In this document: positions 26,165-38,207 of the stretch, piece by piece
How positions within the stretch are numbered: position 1 is the stretch's first letter
How the letters are laid out: every line of letters begins with the position of its first letter
Made by a program: the position numbers and the translations under genes
Notes under the pieces: model-generated
Database searches by the model: none
What the model was told of the DNA's origin: nothing
What the model saw: only the letters and a program-made list of their open reading frames with translations
DNA from: Qipengyuania psychrotolerans
GTDB lineage: Bacteria > Pseudomonadota > Alphaproteobacteria > Sphingomonadales > Sphingomonadaceae
NCBI RefSeq assembly: GCF_019711355.1
Contig: NZ_CP081297.1
Span: forward strand, 1,054,001 to 1,118,000
DNA length: 64,000 bases
Direction: 5' to 3'

Positions 26165-27829
26165 ATGCTCACCAGGCTGGCCATCCGCAATATCGTGCTC
26201 ATCGAAGCGCTCGACCTTGATTTTGGGCGCGGGCTCGGTGTGCTTACCGGAGAGACGGGGGCGGGCAAGTCGATCCTGCTTGATTCGCTAGGCCTGGTGC
26301 TGGGCAACCGTGCCGACAGTGGTCTTGTTCGCGGTGGTGAAGGCAAGGCCAGCGCCACGGCCAGTTTTGAATTCGCGGCTCTGCCTGACTTGCTTGCCGA
26401 ACTGCTCGACGACGCAGATATCGACGTAGAGGAAGGCGAACCGCTGATCGTCCGGCGACAGCTCAAGGCCGATGGCAAGAGCAAGGCCTTCGTCAATGAT
26501 CAGCCTGTCAGCGTGGGCTTGCTGCGCGAGATGGCGGGCCACCTCGTCGAACTGCATGGACAGCACGATGATCGCGGATTGGTGAACCCTCGCGGCCACC
26601 GCGCGCTGCTCGATCGCTTTGCCGGTGCTGACGCTGTGCGGGTCAGCAAGGCATGGACCACATGGCGCGCCGCCGAACAGCAGCTGGCCGAGGCGAAGAA
26701 TGCGCTGGAGCAGGCAAAGCTGGACCAGGACCTGCTGCTTGCCCATCTTTCGGAACTCACAACGCTGGAACCGCAAGCGGGAGAAGAAGCACGCCTCGCA
26801 GAAACCCGGGCCTCCATGCAAAAGGGCGAGAAGCTTGCGGGCGATCTGGAAGAGCTGCGGCATATCTGGGAAGGTTCGGATTCTCCCCTGGCATCCCTGC
26901 GCGTCGCCGCGAGAAGGCTTGACCGGATTGCCGAAGAACATCCTTTGTTGGCCGAAGCACTTCAGGCCCTCGACCGGGCGGTAATCGAAGCGGGCGAAGC
27001 GGAGGACAAGCTCCAGTCCGCGGCAGAAGCGATGGAGCATGATCCGCAGGCACTCGATGCAGCGGAAACGCGGCTGTTCGAATTGCGCGCTCTGGCCCGC
27101 AAGCACCGCTGCGAAGTGGACGAATTGCCCGACAAGATGCGCGAGATGCGCAGCGAACTCGATTCCATCGAAGGCGGCGAAGCCGAGCTTGATGCGCTTG
27201 AACAGGCGGCGAAGACATCCGGCGATCGTTACAAGGCCGAGGCCGAGGCGCTCCATGCCAGCCGTGTTGCGGCAGCGCTGCGACTGGATGAAGCGGTCGC
27301 ACGCGAGCTTGCTCCGCTCAAACTCGACGCGGCGCGGTTCAAGACGGACATTGTAACGCTTCCGGAAGAGCGCTGGGGCGCGCACGGGATGGACAGCGTG
27401 GAATTCCTCATCGCCACCAATCCGGGCGCCGCTTTTGCCCCGCTCAACAAGATTGCCAGCGGCGGCGAATTGTCGCGCTTTATCCTCGCGCTCAAGGTCG
27501 CCTTGGCCGAGCAGGGCGGGGCGGCCACGATCATTTTCGACGAGATTGATCGCGGTGTCGGCGGCGCGGTCGCCAGCGCGATCGGCGAACGCCTCGCTCG
27601 GTTGGCGAGCAATGGACAGTTGCTGGCTGTCACGCATAGCCCGCAAGTCGCGGCGCGCGGGGACACGCATTACATGATTGCCAAATCGTCCGAAGGCACG
27701 GTTACCAAGACAAGTGTGTCCTTGCTCGACGATGGCGGTCGTCAGGAAGAAATCGCCCGGATGCTCAGCGGCGCCGAGGTGACTCCCGAAGCGCGCGCGC
27801 AGGCGGACAGGTTGCTGGAAAAAGCCTGA
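26165..27829 (+). CDS. recN: DNA repair protein RecN (SMC-like ATPase)
   Basis: 554 residues. Walker A is TGETGAGKSILLDSLGLVLG near residue 30; a long coiled coil occupies about 160-360; the ABC signature is ASGGELSRFILALK and Walker B is TIIFDEIDRGVGG, followed by VTHSPQVAA. RecN holds broken DNA ends together for RecA repair. It is a normal member of the bamD-recN-ligA region of sphingomonads. Confidence 0.97.
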   Translation: MLTRLAIRNIVLIEALDLDFGRGLGVLTGETGAGKSILLDSLGLVLGNRADSGLVRGGEGKASATASFEFAALPDLLAELLDDADIDVEEGEPLIVRRQLKADGKSKAFVNDQPVSVGLLREMAGHLVELHGQHDDRGLVNPRGHRALLDRFAGADAVRVSKAWTTWRAAEQQLAEAKNALEQAKLDQDLLLAHLSELTTLEPQAGEEARLAETRASMQKGEKLAGDLEELRHIWEGSDSPLASLRVAARRLDRIAEEHPLLAEALQALDRAVIEAGEAEDKLQSAAEAMEHDPQALDAAETRLFELRALARKHRCEVDELPDKMREMRSELDSIEGGEAELDALEQAAKTSGDRYKAEAEALHASRVAAALRLDEAVARELAPLKLDAARFKTDIVTLPEERWGAHGMDSVEFLIATNPGAAFAPLNKIASGGELSRFILALKVALAEQGGAATIIFDEIDRGVGGAVASAIGERLARLASNGQLLAVTHSPQVAARGDTHYMIAKSSEGTVTKTSVSLLDDGGRQEEIARMLSGAEVTPEARAQADRLLEKA

Positions 27830-27867
27830 TCGCAGGCACTTGTCGGCAGGTTGCGCGTTTTGCCCGC

Positions 27868-28416
27868 ATGACGACGATCCGGACAATATTCGCAATCGCG
27901 AGCGCCGGGCTTCTGGCGGCCTGCTCGCAATATCTGCCTCGTTACTCCGCACCTCTGCCATCGGCGGAGACCGGCTATTACGAGAATATCCAGAGGCCGC
28001 GCCTTGCCTTGCTTGAATACCGGCTGGGCAAATATTTCGCACAGAAAAAGCGGCCATATCCCGTTGTCTGCGCTGCGGCGGGCTATGTGCATCCGCATTT
28101 TTCGGACTCGCTGCCGCGCCCACTCGATCCGGACGTCGAGCGGGCCCTGATCGCGCGCTTTCCCGAGCTGTCACCTTTATCGCGGTGCAAGCGTGACGGT
28201 CTCGACATTGTCGCTACCGATACAGGGCAGGCGGCTGCCATTTTTGACGTACACGAATTCGTTTGCGACAGCCCCGCAGAGTGCCTTGGATGGGGCGGCT
28301 ATTACGCCAATGGCCCGCACGGCTGGAGCTATTACCGCATGAACTTCGATCGCGGCGAATGGCAGATCAAGCCAGAGCCGCTTAATATCGTGCTTACCGG
28401 CAGCGAAGCGCGTTAA
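27868..28416 (+). CDS. Uncharacterised lipoprotein
   Basis: 182 residues. The signal peptide ends in the lipobox LLAAC, so the protein should be anchored in the envelope. The mature part has several cysteines (VVCAAAGYV, SRCKRDG, EFVCDSPAECLGWGGYY) that may form disulfides. I recognise no domain. It starts 38 bases after recN, and its stop shares the TTAA tetramer with the stop of the convergent DUF2165 gene. Confidence 0.75.
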   Translation: MTTIRTIFAIASAGLLAACSQYLPRYSAPLPSAETGYYENIQRPRLALLEYRLGKYFAQKKRPYPVVCAAAGYVHPHFSDSLPRPLDPDVERALIARFPELSPLSRCKRDGLDIVATDTGQAAAIFDVHEFVCDSPAECLGWGGYYANGPHGWSYYRMNFDRGEWQIKPEPLNIVLTGSEAR

Positions 28417-28910
28417 CTTGCCGGGTCAGGCTCTCTCATGCTGACGTAAATGAGCGTCATCATGGCCATCGCGCCGTAAACCCAGGACCCATCGAAGGGC
28501 CCTTGGCCAAGCGGCATCTGCCAGAGTTGATATCCTGCAATCGCGACGCCCTGGAACAGGCCCCACCAGTTCAGCACAGCAAGGCCCATTGCTATCTTGG
28601 CCCATTTTTTCGCAGCTTCGAACGTGGCGACGTCGGCATTGCGCAAGCTCAGTAACTTCCAACCCCCGTAGAGGCCAAGCAGTCCGGCCGCACCCTCCAG
28701 GGCGAATACGATAACCATCGCGATGACAATGAGGAAACCCGGCGGAACTGGCAGAAGGGTAACCGGGTAAGCCTCCTGATCGGCGTGGCTGGTCGTGTAG
28801 ACGAAGAAATCATGGGCCTGCTGCAGGTTCGCGATATTATGCGCAACATAAAGCAGGGCCATGAGGCCGACGCTCGCAGTAATGCCTGCTTTCAAGATAC
28901 GATCGATCAT
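28413..28910 (-). CDS. Small integral membrane protein, probable DUF2165 family
   Basis: 165 residues with four membrane segments. The N-terminus MIDRILKAGITASVGLMALL followed by a loop and YTTSHADQEAY has the length and layout of the DUF2165 family, whose function is unknown. The ATG at 28910 has a GGGGGA site upstream. Convergent with the lipoprotein gene, overlapping by 4 bases. Confidence 0.65.
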   Translation of the reverse strand: MIDRILKAGITASVGLMALLYVAHNIANLQQAHDFFVYTTSHADQEAYPVTLLPVPPGFLIVIAMVIVFALEGAAGLLGLYGGWKLLSLRNADVATFEAAKKWAKIAMGLAVLNWWGLFQGVAIAGYQLWQMPLGQGPFDGSWVYGAMAMMTLIYVSMREPDPAS

Positions 28911-28969
28911 CAAATTTCCCCCAATTTGGCGATGCGACCGCGTGGCACTTTTCCCCGTGCCTCCGCTGA

Positions 28970-31066
<2,097 letters not shown>

Positions 31067-31106
31067 TCCAGACTTTTCGGAAACTTGCACGCTGGCCAGT
31101 GTTCCC

Positions 31107-32213
31107 TTGAATGTGACCCGCCCCTTCGTAACGATCACCCTGCTGCTGGTTTGCGGCTTCTTCCTGCTCGCGACGTGCGTTCAGCAGCCGGCCGAACGTG
31201 CGTCGCAGGTTGAACAGAGCGTTCCTGCACTTGAAACCGTCGAGGTCGCCCCGCCACTAAGCGCAGAGCAGAAAGCGCTCGAGGCACGGTTATCCGAGAT
31301 CGGGGAGGGCTTCGCTGGCGAATTTGGGATAGGTGTAGTCGAGTTAGCTAGCGGTGCGGAAATGGCATTCAATGGCGAAACTCTGTTCCCCCAGCAGAGC
31401 GTGACGAAACTGTGGGTCGCACTCGCGGCGCTGGACCGTGTCGATAGGGGGAAACTGGACCTTTCCGAGCCAGTCACCATCCGGCGCGAAGACCTGACAG
31501 TGTTCTACCAGCCTGTGCGCAACATCGTGACGGTGCAGGGGCAATACGCCACCGACTACCGCGACCTGTTCGAGCGCGCCCTCACACAGAGTGACAATAC
31601 GGCGAATGACCGCTTGCTCCGCCGGATCGGCGGCCCGCAATCCGTCGAGGCATTTTTCCAGCGCAAGCAGATCGGCGGTGTACGGTTCGGCGTCGATGAA
31701 CGTGCGAAACAGAGCGCCATTGCCGGGCTAGAATGGGATCAGCGTTACTCGGTCGGCAATACCTTCTTCGATGTGAGGGACGATGTTCCGGATGCGGTCA
31801 GGCAGAGCGCTTTTGAAGGCTATCTGGCTGACCCGGTCGATGGTGCCAGCGCGGTTGGTATAGCCACGGCCCTGGCGCGGTTGGCACGGGGCGAATTGCT
31901 GAAGGAAGGATCGACACGGCTTATCTTGTCGACGCTCGAAAAGACCAGAAGCGGCCCGCAGAGGCTGAAGGGCGGGGTCCCGAGCGGCTGGACGATTGCT
32001 CACAAGACAGGGACCGGGCAAGTCTATGCCGGTGACCATTCGGGCTACAACGATGTGGGCGTACTGACGGCACCTGATGGCAAACGGTATGCCCTCGCGG
32101 TATTGATCGGCCGTACACGCACGTCTTACCAGGCTCGTTTCGAGATGATGCAATCTGTGACGAGGGCGGTGGTCGACTACCACGAACGCGTTACTGCCCA
32201 GAGCGGCGTCTAA
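31107..32213 (+). CDS. Class A serine beta-lactamase-like protein
   Basis: 368 residues with an exported N-terminus (TITLLLVCGFFLLATC; the lipobox is imperfect because T precedes C). The active site has SxxK as S-V-T-K (QQSVTKLW), SDN in TQSDNTANDRLL, and KTG in AHKTGTG. Counting from S130 of SDN, a glutamate falls at the class A position 166 (VDERAKQ), where N170 is replaced by Q. It should hydrolyse beta-lactams in the periplasm, though the altered omega loop makes the spectrum uncertain. The start is TTG 31107 or GTG 31113. Its stop overlaps that of the opposing DUF2459 gene. Confidence 0.82.
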   Translation: MNVTRPFVTITLLLVCGFFLLATCVQQPAERASQVEQSVPALETVEVAPPLSAEQKALEARLSEIGEGFAGEFGIGVVELASGAEMAFNGETLFPQQSVTKLWVALAALDRVDRGKLDLSEPVTIRREDLTVFYQPVRNIVTVQGQYATDYRDLFERALTQSDNTANDRLLRRIGGPQSVEAFFQRKQIGGVRFGVDERAKQSAIAGLEWDQRYSVGNTFFDVRDDVPDAVRQSAFEGYLADPVDGASAVGIATALARLARGELLKEGSTRLILSTLEKTRSGPQRLKGGVPSGWTIAHKTGTGQVYAGDHSGYNDVGVLTAPDGKRYALAVLIGRTRTSYQARFEMMQSVTRAVVDYHERVTAQSGV

Positions 32214-32905
32214 CGGGTCTCTGGCTTCGGAACCCACTTCATCACGCCGCCGGCAAGCGGAGTCCAGTAGCCGATCTTCATGCCCGCTTTTGCCAGAGTA
32301 TCGCCGACCCACTGATTGCAGGTATTGGACAAGGTATAGCGGCCGAGCGCATCGTAATTTCGCGCGCCTGTCTCGAAGCTGGTGTGACTAAACCTAGTTT
32401 GGCCCGCAGCCAGAGGAGGCAGGGCCGCTTCTATTTCCGATACGAGGATTCGGTACTCAGTAGGACGCAGCACCATCGGCCGGTGATATTCAGAAGGCTG
32501 CGGCCAGACGTAGTGGCCAACGCGCATCAGGCCTTCCCCGCCGCGAAAGGCAATCCGCAATGCTGTGGATGCCTTCAGATCACCCCAAGTGGGGGTGTTG
32601 AGGAACACTTCTTTCTCGCCCCAACCGATGGCGATGTGAGTGGGGATTCTCCCGTCTTCACGCGGCATTCCGGCCGAAGGAAAAGTCTCACGCCAATCTT
32701 TGACTTCGCTGACGACCGGCATGACGATACCTGTGTGGACACCGTTCGTTTCGATCATGATGACGATGCCGTCTTCGGCCTGCGTCCAGTCTGCATTGCG
32801 AGGAACTGAGCTGCCGATCCAGGCAGTCACGAAAAAGAGCGCGGCCAGTGCGAAGGGCGCGGCCAACAGGGCGCCCGCAATCCTGACCGCACCGCGCCGC
32901 TTCAC
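32210..32905 (-). CDS. DUF2459/TIGR02117 family protein
   Basis: 231 residues with one N-terminal membrane helix (AGALLAAPFALAALFFVTAW). The conserved blocks IETNGVHTGIVMP, HIAIGWGEKEVFLNTPTW and TLSNTCNQWVGDTLAKAG belong to the TIGR02117 family, which has a conserved His and Cys that suggest a cysteine-hydrolase or transglutaminase-like fold. The role is unknown. The GTG start overlaps the prmA stop (GTGA), so it is translationally coupled as the last gene of the SDR-bla-prmA operon. Confidence 0.8.
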   Translation of the reverse strand: MKRRGAVRIAGALLAAPFALAALFFVTAWIGSSVPRNADWTQAEDGIVIMIETNGVHTGIVMPVVSEVKDWRETFPSAGMPREDGRIPTHIAIGWGEKEVFLNTPTWGDLKASTALRIAFRGGEGLMRVGHYVWPQPSEYHRPMVLRPTEYRILVSEIEAALPPLAAGQTRFSHTSFETGARNYDALGRYTLSNTCNQWVGDTLAKAGMKIGYWTPLAGGVMKWVPKPETR

Positions 32906-33804
32906 CGAACACGGCTCTTGCGGAGCCAGAGTATCGACCAGTCGCCATTGGTGACGCGGCGCGCAAGCCGAAGCCCCTGAGCGCGATAGGCGCGGCGTAC
33001 TTCTGCCTCTTGTGTTTGCAGCAACCCTGCCAGGAGCAAGCTGCCACCTGGCGTGATCGACTGTGCAAAGTCCGGTGCCAGCTCAACCAGCGGCCCGGCA
33101 AGGATGTTGGCGATCAACAGGTCATACGGCGCGCGCGCCCTTAGCAAGGGGTGATCCATGCCGGGTGCAATGATCATGGTGAGCTCGCCGCCCCCTCCGC
33201 CCAGGGGCACCCCATTGGCCATGGCATTTTCCTCGACCACTTCGGCGCAGACTTCGTCGATGTCGGATGCGGTCGCCAGTGCCGCGGGCCAAAGGTGCAT
33301 GGCGGCAAACGCCAGCAGGCCTGTCCCGGTCCCGATATCGGCATGGTTGCGAACGGACAGCCCTTCGCGCTTCATCAGGTCGAGCATGGCCAGGCAGGCG
33401 GCCGTGGTTTCGTGCTGGCCAGTCCCGAAGGCCTGGCTGGCGGGAATGGCAAAATCGACCATCTGGGGATCGGGATCGTGGTCCGGAGTGCGAACGTGGA
33501 ATCGCCCAGCGCGTATCGGCTCCACCCCTTGCTGGCTTAGTGTTACCCAGTCCTGATCCGGCAGTTGCTCAGTCTGGAACTTGCAGGATCGCCCCTCGAA
33601 CAGCGCCGTGACCGCGCGCTTGTCCGCCGCCGTCGGTTTGCGCTCCAGCCAGACTTCAAGGATCCAGTCATCAGGTTTGTCCTCCTGGATTTCCCGGCCA
33701 GAGACCACCAGCTCTTCGGGGAAGTCCCAAGCCTCGTCATGCGCGAGCAGAGCTGCCTGCACCACAGGCTTTGGCGCTTCGGTCGATAGCTTCCAGGCGC
33801 TCAT
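32902..33804 (-). CDS. prmA: Ribosomal protein L11 methyltransferase
   Basis: 300 residues. The SAM site is HADIGTGTGLLAFAA; AFGTGQHETT before it and ANILAGPLVELAP after it (NxxPF-like) are PrmA hallmarks. It methylates L11 at several lysines. The start overlaps the stop of the metallo-beta-lactamase gene as ATGA and its own stop overlaps the next start, so three genes are translated in series. Confidence 0.95.
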   Translation of the reverse strand: MSAWKLSTEAPKPVVQAALLAHDEAWDFPEELVVSGREIQEDKPDDWILEVWLERKPTAADKRAVTALFEGRSCKFQTEQLPDQDWVTLSQQGVEPIRAGRFHVRTPDHDPDPQMVDFAIPASQAFGTGQHETTAACLAMLDLMKREGLSVRNHADIGTGTGLLAFAAMHLWPAALATASDIDEVCAEVVEENAMANGVPLGGGGGELTMIIAPGMDHPLLRARAPYDLLIANILAGPLVELAPDFAQSITPGGSLLLAGLLQTQEAEVRRAYRAQGLRLARRVTNGDWSILWLRKSRVR

Positions 33805-34754
33805 TTCGCGGTTTCCTTTGCAAGGCGCTCATCGAGGCGCTGGCTCAACCTTTCTCCATAAAAGCCGCAACCCTTGTGCAGAAACAGGCCGTACTCTCCG
33901 CTCATCAGATCAAGCATCGAGCCGGCCGATGGATGGGGTGTCACCAAGTAATCGCATTGCAATAACCGGACCTTGTCGATGCTGGTTCGAAACGCTCGCA
34001 CCATCTCGGGGTGATCGGTAAAGCGGTAATCGTCGGCTGAGACGGCGGAGAGGCTGTCAATGTAGGCGAAGCGATTGCACACTGGCGGTTCGCTGGGCAG
34101 CGAGCAGGACCACCATGTCCAGCTAAGCGCTCCGGGTGAATGGCCGGGCGTGGCATGGGCTGTGACCTGCAATTGGCCGAGGCTCAGGACTTCGCCGTCC
34201 TCGACCACAAGATCGACCTTCACGGGGGTCATGTCCGGGTGTCCCGCATCGGCCTGTGGGTCGTCAGCGGCGATCACACCGGTTTCCAGCACCGGCTTGG
34301 CCTTTTGCGATGCCACGATCTGCGCGCCTGTCGCCTCCTTCAAGGCTGCGTGCGCGCCGACGTGATCGAAATGCTCATGGCTCATCAGGATGTAGCGAAT
34401 GTCCTTGGCGTCAAAGCCGAGCGCGGCGATGTTGGCGAGCACGAGCGGGGCGGCTTCGGGAACGCCGCTGTCGATAAGGATATGCCCGTCTTCACCTGTT
34501 ATGAGGACTGACGATATGCCGCAGGTGCCGACATACCAGCTGTTGCCCATCAACTGGAACGGCGGGGCCGGTTTGGCCCATTCATCCCAGCGTTCGCACG
34601 CACCGAGAAACGCCATCTGCATTTCGTGACCTTTTACGACCGCAGGGGGCGAGGGCTCGGCAAGAGGGCCCGCGCTTTCTGGTTCCGACAAGGGCACCGC
34701 AGTGCAGGCAGCGAGGCACAGGGAAAACGCGGCGGCGAAAGCCTTAACGAACAT
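33801..34754 (-). CDS. Subclass B3 metallo-beta-lactamase
   Basis: 317 residues with lipobox LCLAAC, so probably a periplasm-facing lipoprotein. The zinc motif HEHFDH (near residue 124) is intact as HxHxDH; the other ligands are in HATPGHSPGALSW and VTPHPS. A hydrolysed-tip loop and the C-x-x PVCNRFAYIDSL region fit B3 enzymes such as L1 or FEZ. Predicted to hydrolyse carbapenems and cephalosporins. ATG 34754 has a GGAG site six bases upstream and overlaps the SDR gene by 11 bases; longer open frame upstream (to 35111) is not used. Confidence 0.9.
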   Translation of the reverse strand: MFVKAFAAAFSLCLAACTAVPLSEPESAGPLAEPSPPAVVKGHEMQMAFLGACERWDEWAKPAPPFQLMGNSWYVGTCGISSVLITGEDGHILIDSGVPEAAPLVLANIAALGFDAKDIRYILMSHEHFDHVGAHAALKEATGAQIVASQKAKPVLETGVIAADDPQADAGHPDMTPVKVDLVVEDGEVLSLGQLQVTAHATPGHSPGALSWTWWSCSLPSEPPVCNRFAYIDSLSAVSADDYRFTDHPEMVRAFRTSIDKVRLLQCDYLVTPHPSAGSMLDLMSGEYGLFLHKGCGFYGERLSQRLDERLAKETAK

Positions 34755-35454
34755 AACTGGCTCCATTCGCGTCGAGCGTCGCGCCAGTAAGCGATGGCGG
34801 GGCGTCCAGCGAGAGGAATTCAACGATGCGTGCGATTTCTTCCGGCTCAGCCACGCGGCCCAGCGGTATGTCAGCCAGCAGGCCTTCGCCCCCGCGGCTG
34901 TCCAAGTAGTCTCCCGCCATCGCGGTATCGGTGAACCCAGGCGTAATGGCGAAGCTGAGGATGCCGTTCGCCGCATATTGCCGCGCGATGGTCTTGTGCA
35001 TCGCCAGCATCCCGCCCTTGCTGGCCGCATAATGCCAGTGCGCGGGCGAATCGCCGCGATGTCCGGCGCGGCTGGCCACGTGGACGATCCTGCCTGTCGT
35101 CCCCCGTTCAATCCAGTGCCGCACTGCCAGCCTGCTCAATTGGGCGGAGGCGGTCAGGTTGATCCGCATGGTCTGCTCCCAGCCTTGCAGCCAGTCTTCG
35201 TCGGATTGATCTATGGGATTGGGATCGAACAGGCCCGCATTGTTGACGAGAACATCGATTTCACCTCCAGCTTGCCGGAGTGCAGCGTCCCACAATTGAT
35301 GCGGAGCATCGGGATCGCGAAAATCCGCAGCAAGAGTTCCGAAACCCTCGCCCGAGGTCGATTGTCCGATCACTTTCGCGCCGCGCGCTTCGAGTGCCGT
35401 ACGGGCAGCAGCCCCTATGCCGCGGGACGAGCCGGTGAGTAAGATGCATGTCAT
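34744..35454 (-). CDS. SDR family NAD(P)-dependent oxidoreductase
   Basis: 236 residues. The cofactor motif is TGSSRGIGAAA, followed by NNAG (VLVNNAGLFDP) and the catalytic YxxxK as YAASK. The substrate is not evident; 3-oxoacyl-ACP reductases are the closest pattern. First gene of the minus-strand operon SDR, metallo-beta-lactamase, prmA, DUF2459, divergent from sdhC across a 108-base gap. Confidence 0.88.
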   Translation of the reverse strand: MTCILLTGSSRGIGAAARTALEARGAKVIGQSTSGEGFGTLAADFRDPDAPHQLWDAALRQAGGEIDVLVNNAGLFDPNPIDQSDEDWLQGWEQTMRINLTASAQLSRLAVRHWIERGTTGRIVHVASRAGHRGDSPAHWHYAASKGGMLAMHKTIARQYAANGILSFAITPGFTDTAMAGDYLDSRGGEGLLADIPLGRVAEPEEIARIVEFLSLDAPPSLTGATLDANGASYVR

Positions 35455-35562
35455 GCATCACGCTATTCGAAAATTTGCGCCTTTTGTCGAGGCTGCACGC
35501 CTTGCCTTGCACTGCTGTTACGCTAAGGAGGCGGCTCAAATTCATGGTTATGGAAGTGTCGC

Positions 35563-35943
35563 ATGGCAAATCGCCCGCTCTCACCGCATCTGCAAATCTG
35601 GAAATGGGGACCGCACATGGCGGTATCCATCCTGCACCGCGTTACCGGTGATGGGCTGGCAGTGGTCGGCCTCGGTGTCCTGCTCTGGTGGCTGGGCGCG
35701 ATGGCAGGCGGCGCGGAAAGTTATGCGACCTTCGCTGATCTGATGGGTTCGCCCATCGGCATGATCGTGCTGGTTGGCCTTAGCTGGGCCTTCTTCACCC
35801 ACATGATGAGCGGCTTGCGCCATTTCGTGCTGGATATCGGCGCGGGTTACGAACTGGACACGAACAAATTCTGGTCCGTGCTCTCGCCGATCCTCGCAAT
35901 TTTCTTCACGGCCCTGTTCTGGGCCTTCATCCTTTTCAAGTGA
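35563..35943 (+). CDS. sdhC: Succinate dehydrogenase cytochrome b556 subunit
   Basis: 126 residues, three membrane helices. SPHLQIWKWGPHMAVSILHR at the N-terminus and the heme-ligand region HMMSGLRHFVLDIG match SdhC. It anchors complex II and binds ubiquinone and heme b. A GGAAG site precedes the ATG. First gene of sdhCDA. Confidence 0.95.
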   Translation: MANRPLSPHLQIWKWGPHMAVSILHRVTGDGLAVVGLGVLLWWLGAMAGGAESYATFADLMGSPIGMIVLVGLSWAFFTHMMSGLRHFVLDIGAGYELDTNKFWSVLSPILAIFFTALFWAFILFK

Positions 35944-35952
35944 GCCTGACCC

Positions 35953-36339
35953 ATGGGTAACGGAACTTCCATCGGACGCGTGCGCGGGCTGGGCCCGTCG
36001 CATGAAGGCGCGCATCATTGGCTGGTGCAGCGCTTCACCGCCATCGGCAATCTCGTGCTGATGCTCTTCCTGCTTGTCAGCCTCGCGCTGCTGCCGTCCT
36101 ACGATTATGCGACGATGACCGGATGGGCATCGCAGACACTGCCAGCCACGGCGCTGGCGCTGCTGATTGTCAGCGTATTCTGGCACGCGCGGCTGGGGCT
36201 TCAGGTCCTGATCGAGGATTATGTCCATAACGCCGGCACCAAGTTCGGCGTGCTTACACTTCTCAACCTTGTAACAATTGGCGGCGCAGCTTTCGGTCTC
36301 GTATCGATCGCGCGCTTCGCTTTCGGAGGAGCCGCCTGA
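35953..36339 (+). CDS. sdhD: Succinate dehydrogenase membrane anchor subunit
   Basis: 128 residues, three membrane helices. The N-terminus [19 protein letters not shown] and the heme/quinone region [17 protein letters not shown] are typical of SdhD. It starts 9 bases after sdhC, and its TGA overlaps the sdhA ATG. Confidence 0.95.
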   Translation: MGNGTSIGRVRGLGPSHEGAHHWLVQRFTAIGNLVLMLFLLVSLALLPSYDYATMTGWASQTLPATALALLIVSVFWHARLGLQVLIEDYVHNAGTKFGVLTLLNLVTIGGAAFGLVSIARFAFGGAA

Positions 36340-38180
36340 TGGCCCGCACCGACACGTTTGAAATTGGCGGCCGTAGCTATCCGATTATCGACCATACCTA
36401 TGACACTGTCGTCGTAGGTGCTGGCGGATCTGGACTTCGCGCCACGATGGGCAGCGCCGAAAGCGGCCTGCGCACCGCCTGCATCACCAAGGTCTTCCCG
36501 ACCCGTTCGCACACCGTTGCGGCGCAGGGCGGCATTGCTGCCAGCCTCGGCAACAACACCCCCGATCACTGGTCGTGGCATATGTACGACACGGTCAAGG
36601 GTTCCGACTGGCTCGGTGATCAGGACGCGATCGAATACATGGTCCGCGAAGCACCTCAGGCAGTTTACGAGCTTGAACACGCAGGCGTGCCCTTTAGCCG
36701 CAATGACGACGGCACGATCTACCAGCGCCCCTTCGGCGGCCACATGCAGAACATGGGCGAAGGCCCACCGGTTCAGCGCACCTGCGCTGCTGCCGACCGC
36801 ACCGGTCATGCCATGCTCCACGCGCTCTACCAGCAGAGCCTGAAGTACGACGCGGACTTCTTCATCGAATATTTCGCGCTCGACCTGATCATGGAAGACG
36901 GTCCGGGCGGCAAGGTTTGCCGCGGCGTCATCGCCATGTGTCTCGACGACGGGACTATCCACCGGTTCCGCAGCCATGCTGTCGTGCTGGCCACGGGCGG
37001 CTATGGACGCTGCTATTTCACCGCGACTTCTGCCCATACCTGCACCGGTGACGGCGGCGGCATGGTGCTGCGTGCTGGCCTGCCTCTGCAGGACATGGAA
37101 TTCGTGCAATTCCACCCCACCGGCATTTACGGTGCAGGTGTACTCATCACCGAAGGTGCGCGCGGCGAGGGCGGTTACCTGACCAACTCCGAAGGTGAGC
37201 GGTTCATGGAACGCTATGCTCCCTCGGCGAAAGACCTCGCATCACGCGACGTTGTGTCGCGCTCGATGGCACTTGAAATGCGGGAAGGCCGCGGCGTCGG
37301 CCCCGATGGCGATCACATTTACCTGCACCTCGACCATATCGACCCCAAGGTGCTTGGCGAACGGCTTCCGGGAATTACCGAAAGCGGCAAAATCTTTGCC
37401 GGCGTCGACCTGACCAAGCAGCCGCTGCCGGTTACGCCGACGGTGCATTACAACATGGGCGGCATTCCCTGTAACTATCACGGCGAGGTGATGGCAGGCG
37501 ATCCCAAGGATCCGGAAAAGATCGTCCCTGGCCTGTTCGCTGTTGGCGAGGCGGCCTGTGTGTCGGTCCATGGCGCGAACCGCCTTGGCTCGAACTCGCT
37601 GATCGACCTCGTGGTATTTGGCCGCGCGACCGGCCATCGCTTGAAGGAAATCGTCAAGCCTGGCGTCAGCCATGATGAACTGCCCAAGGACAGCGCCGAT
37701 CTTGCGCTGACGCGTCTTGACCATTTCCGTTATGCTGACGGCGATATACCCACCGCAACGCTGCGCTCCGACATGCAGAAGAGCATGCAGAAGCACGCTG
37801 CCGTATTCCGCGACAGCAAGCTGCTGAGCGAAGGCGTCAAGCAGCTACAGGACGTCAACAAGCGGATGGAAGACGTGAAAGTCTACGACCGCTCGCTGAT
37901 CTGGAACAGCGACCTCATCGAGACGCTCGAGCTCGACAACCTCATGGCGCAGGCCAATGTTACCATCGCTTCGGCTGAAAACCGCAAGGAAAGCCGCGGC
38001 GCCCACGCGCATGAGGACTTCCCTGATCGCAACGACAGCGAATGGATGAAGCACACCATCGCATGGTTCGATGGCTGGGGCGGAAACGGCGGCGGTGTGA
38101 AGATCGACTATCGTCCGGTGCACGAATACACGCTCACCGACGACGTCGACTATATCGAACCCAAGAAGCGGGTCTACTAG
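36339..38180 (+). CDS. sdhA: Succinate dehydrogenase flavoprotein subunit
   Basis: 613 residues. The FAD-binding [10 protein letters not shown] region, the histidine that carries covalent FAD ([14 protein letters not shown]), the substrate site [15 protein letters not shown] and the [18 protein letters not shown] block are all present. It oxidises succinate to fumarate. The iron-sulphur subunit gene sdhB does not follow, unlike the common sdhCDAB order. Confidence 0.97.
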   Translation: MARTDTFEIGGRSYPIIDHTYDTVVVGAGGSGLRATMGSAESGLRTACITKVFPTRSHTVAAQGGIAASLGNNTPDHWSWHMYDTVKGSDWLGDQDAIEYMVREAPQAVYELEHAGVPFSRNDDGTIYQRPFGGHMQNMGEGPPVQRTCAAADRTGHAMLHALYQQSLKYDADFFIEYFALDLIMEDGPGGKVCRGVIAMCLDDGTIHRFRSHAVVLATGGYGRCYFTATSAHTCTGDGGGMVLRAGLPLQDMEFVQFHPTGIYGAGVLITEGARGEGGYLTNSEGERFMERYAPSAKDLASRDVVSRSMALEMREGRGVGPDGDHIYLHLDHIDPKVLGERLPGITESGKIFAGVDLTKQPLPVTPTVHYNMGGIPCNYHGEVMAGDPKDPEKIVPGLFAVGEAACVSVHGANRLGSNSLIDLVVFGRATGHRLKEIVKPGVSHDELPKDSADLALTRLDHFRYADGDIPTATLRSDMQKSMQKHAAVFRDSKLLSEGVKQLQDVNKRMEDVKVYDRSLIWNSDLIETLELDNLMAQANVTIASAENRKESRGAHAHEDFPDRNDSEWMKHTIAWFDGWGGNGGGVKIDYRPVHEYTLTDDVDYIEPKKRVY

Positions 38181-38207
38181 AGTAGGGCGAGCGAAGGGCG
38201 TCGGCGT

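Noticed and set aside
26288..28174. 628-codon minus-strand open frame over recN and the lipoprotein gene
   Set aside because: Covers two unrelated, well-supported genes on the other strand; its composition (Arg/Gln/His-rich) is that of a GC-driven antisense frame.
34755..35111. N-terminal extension of the metallo-beta-lactamase frame
   Set aside because: It overlaps the SDR gene, and ATG 34754 has a GGAG site and a proper lipoprotein signal.
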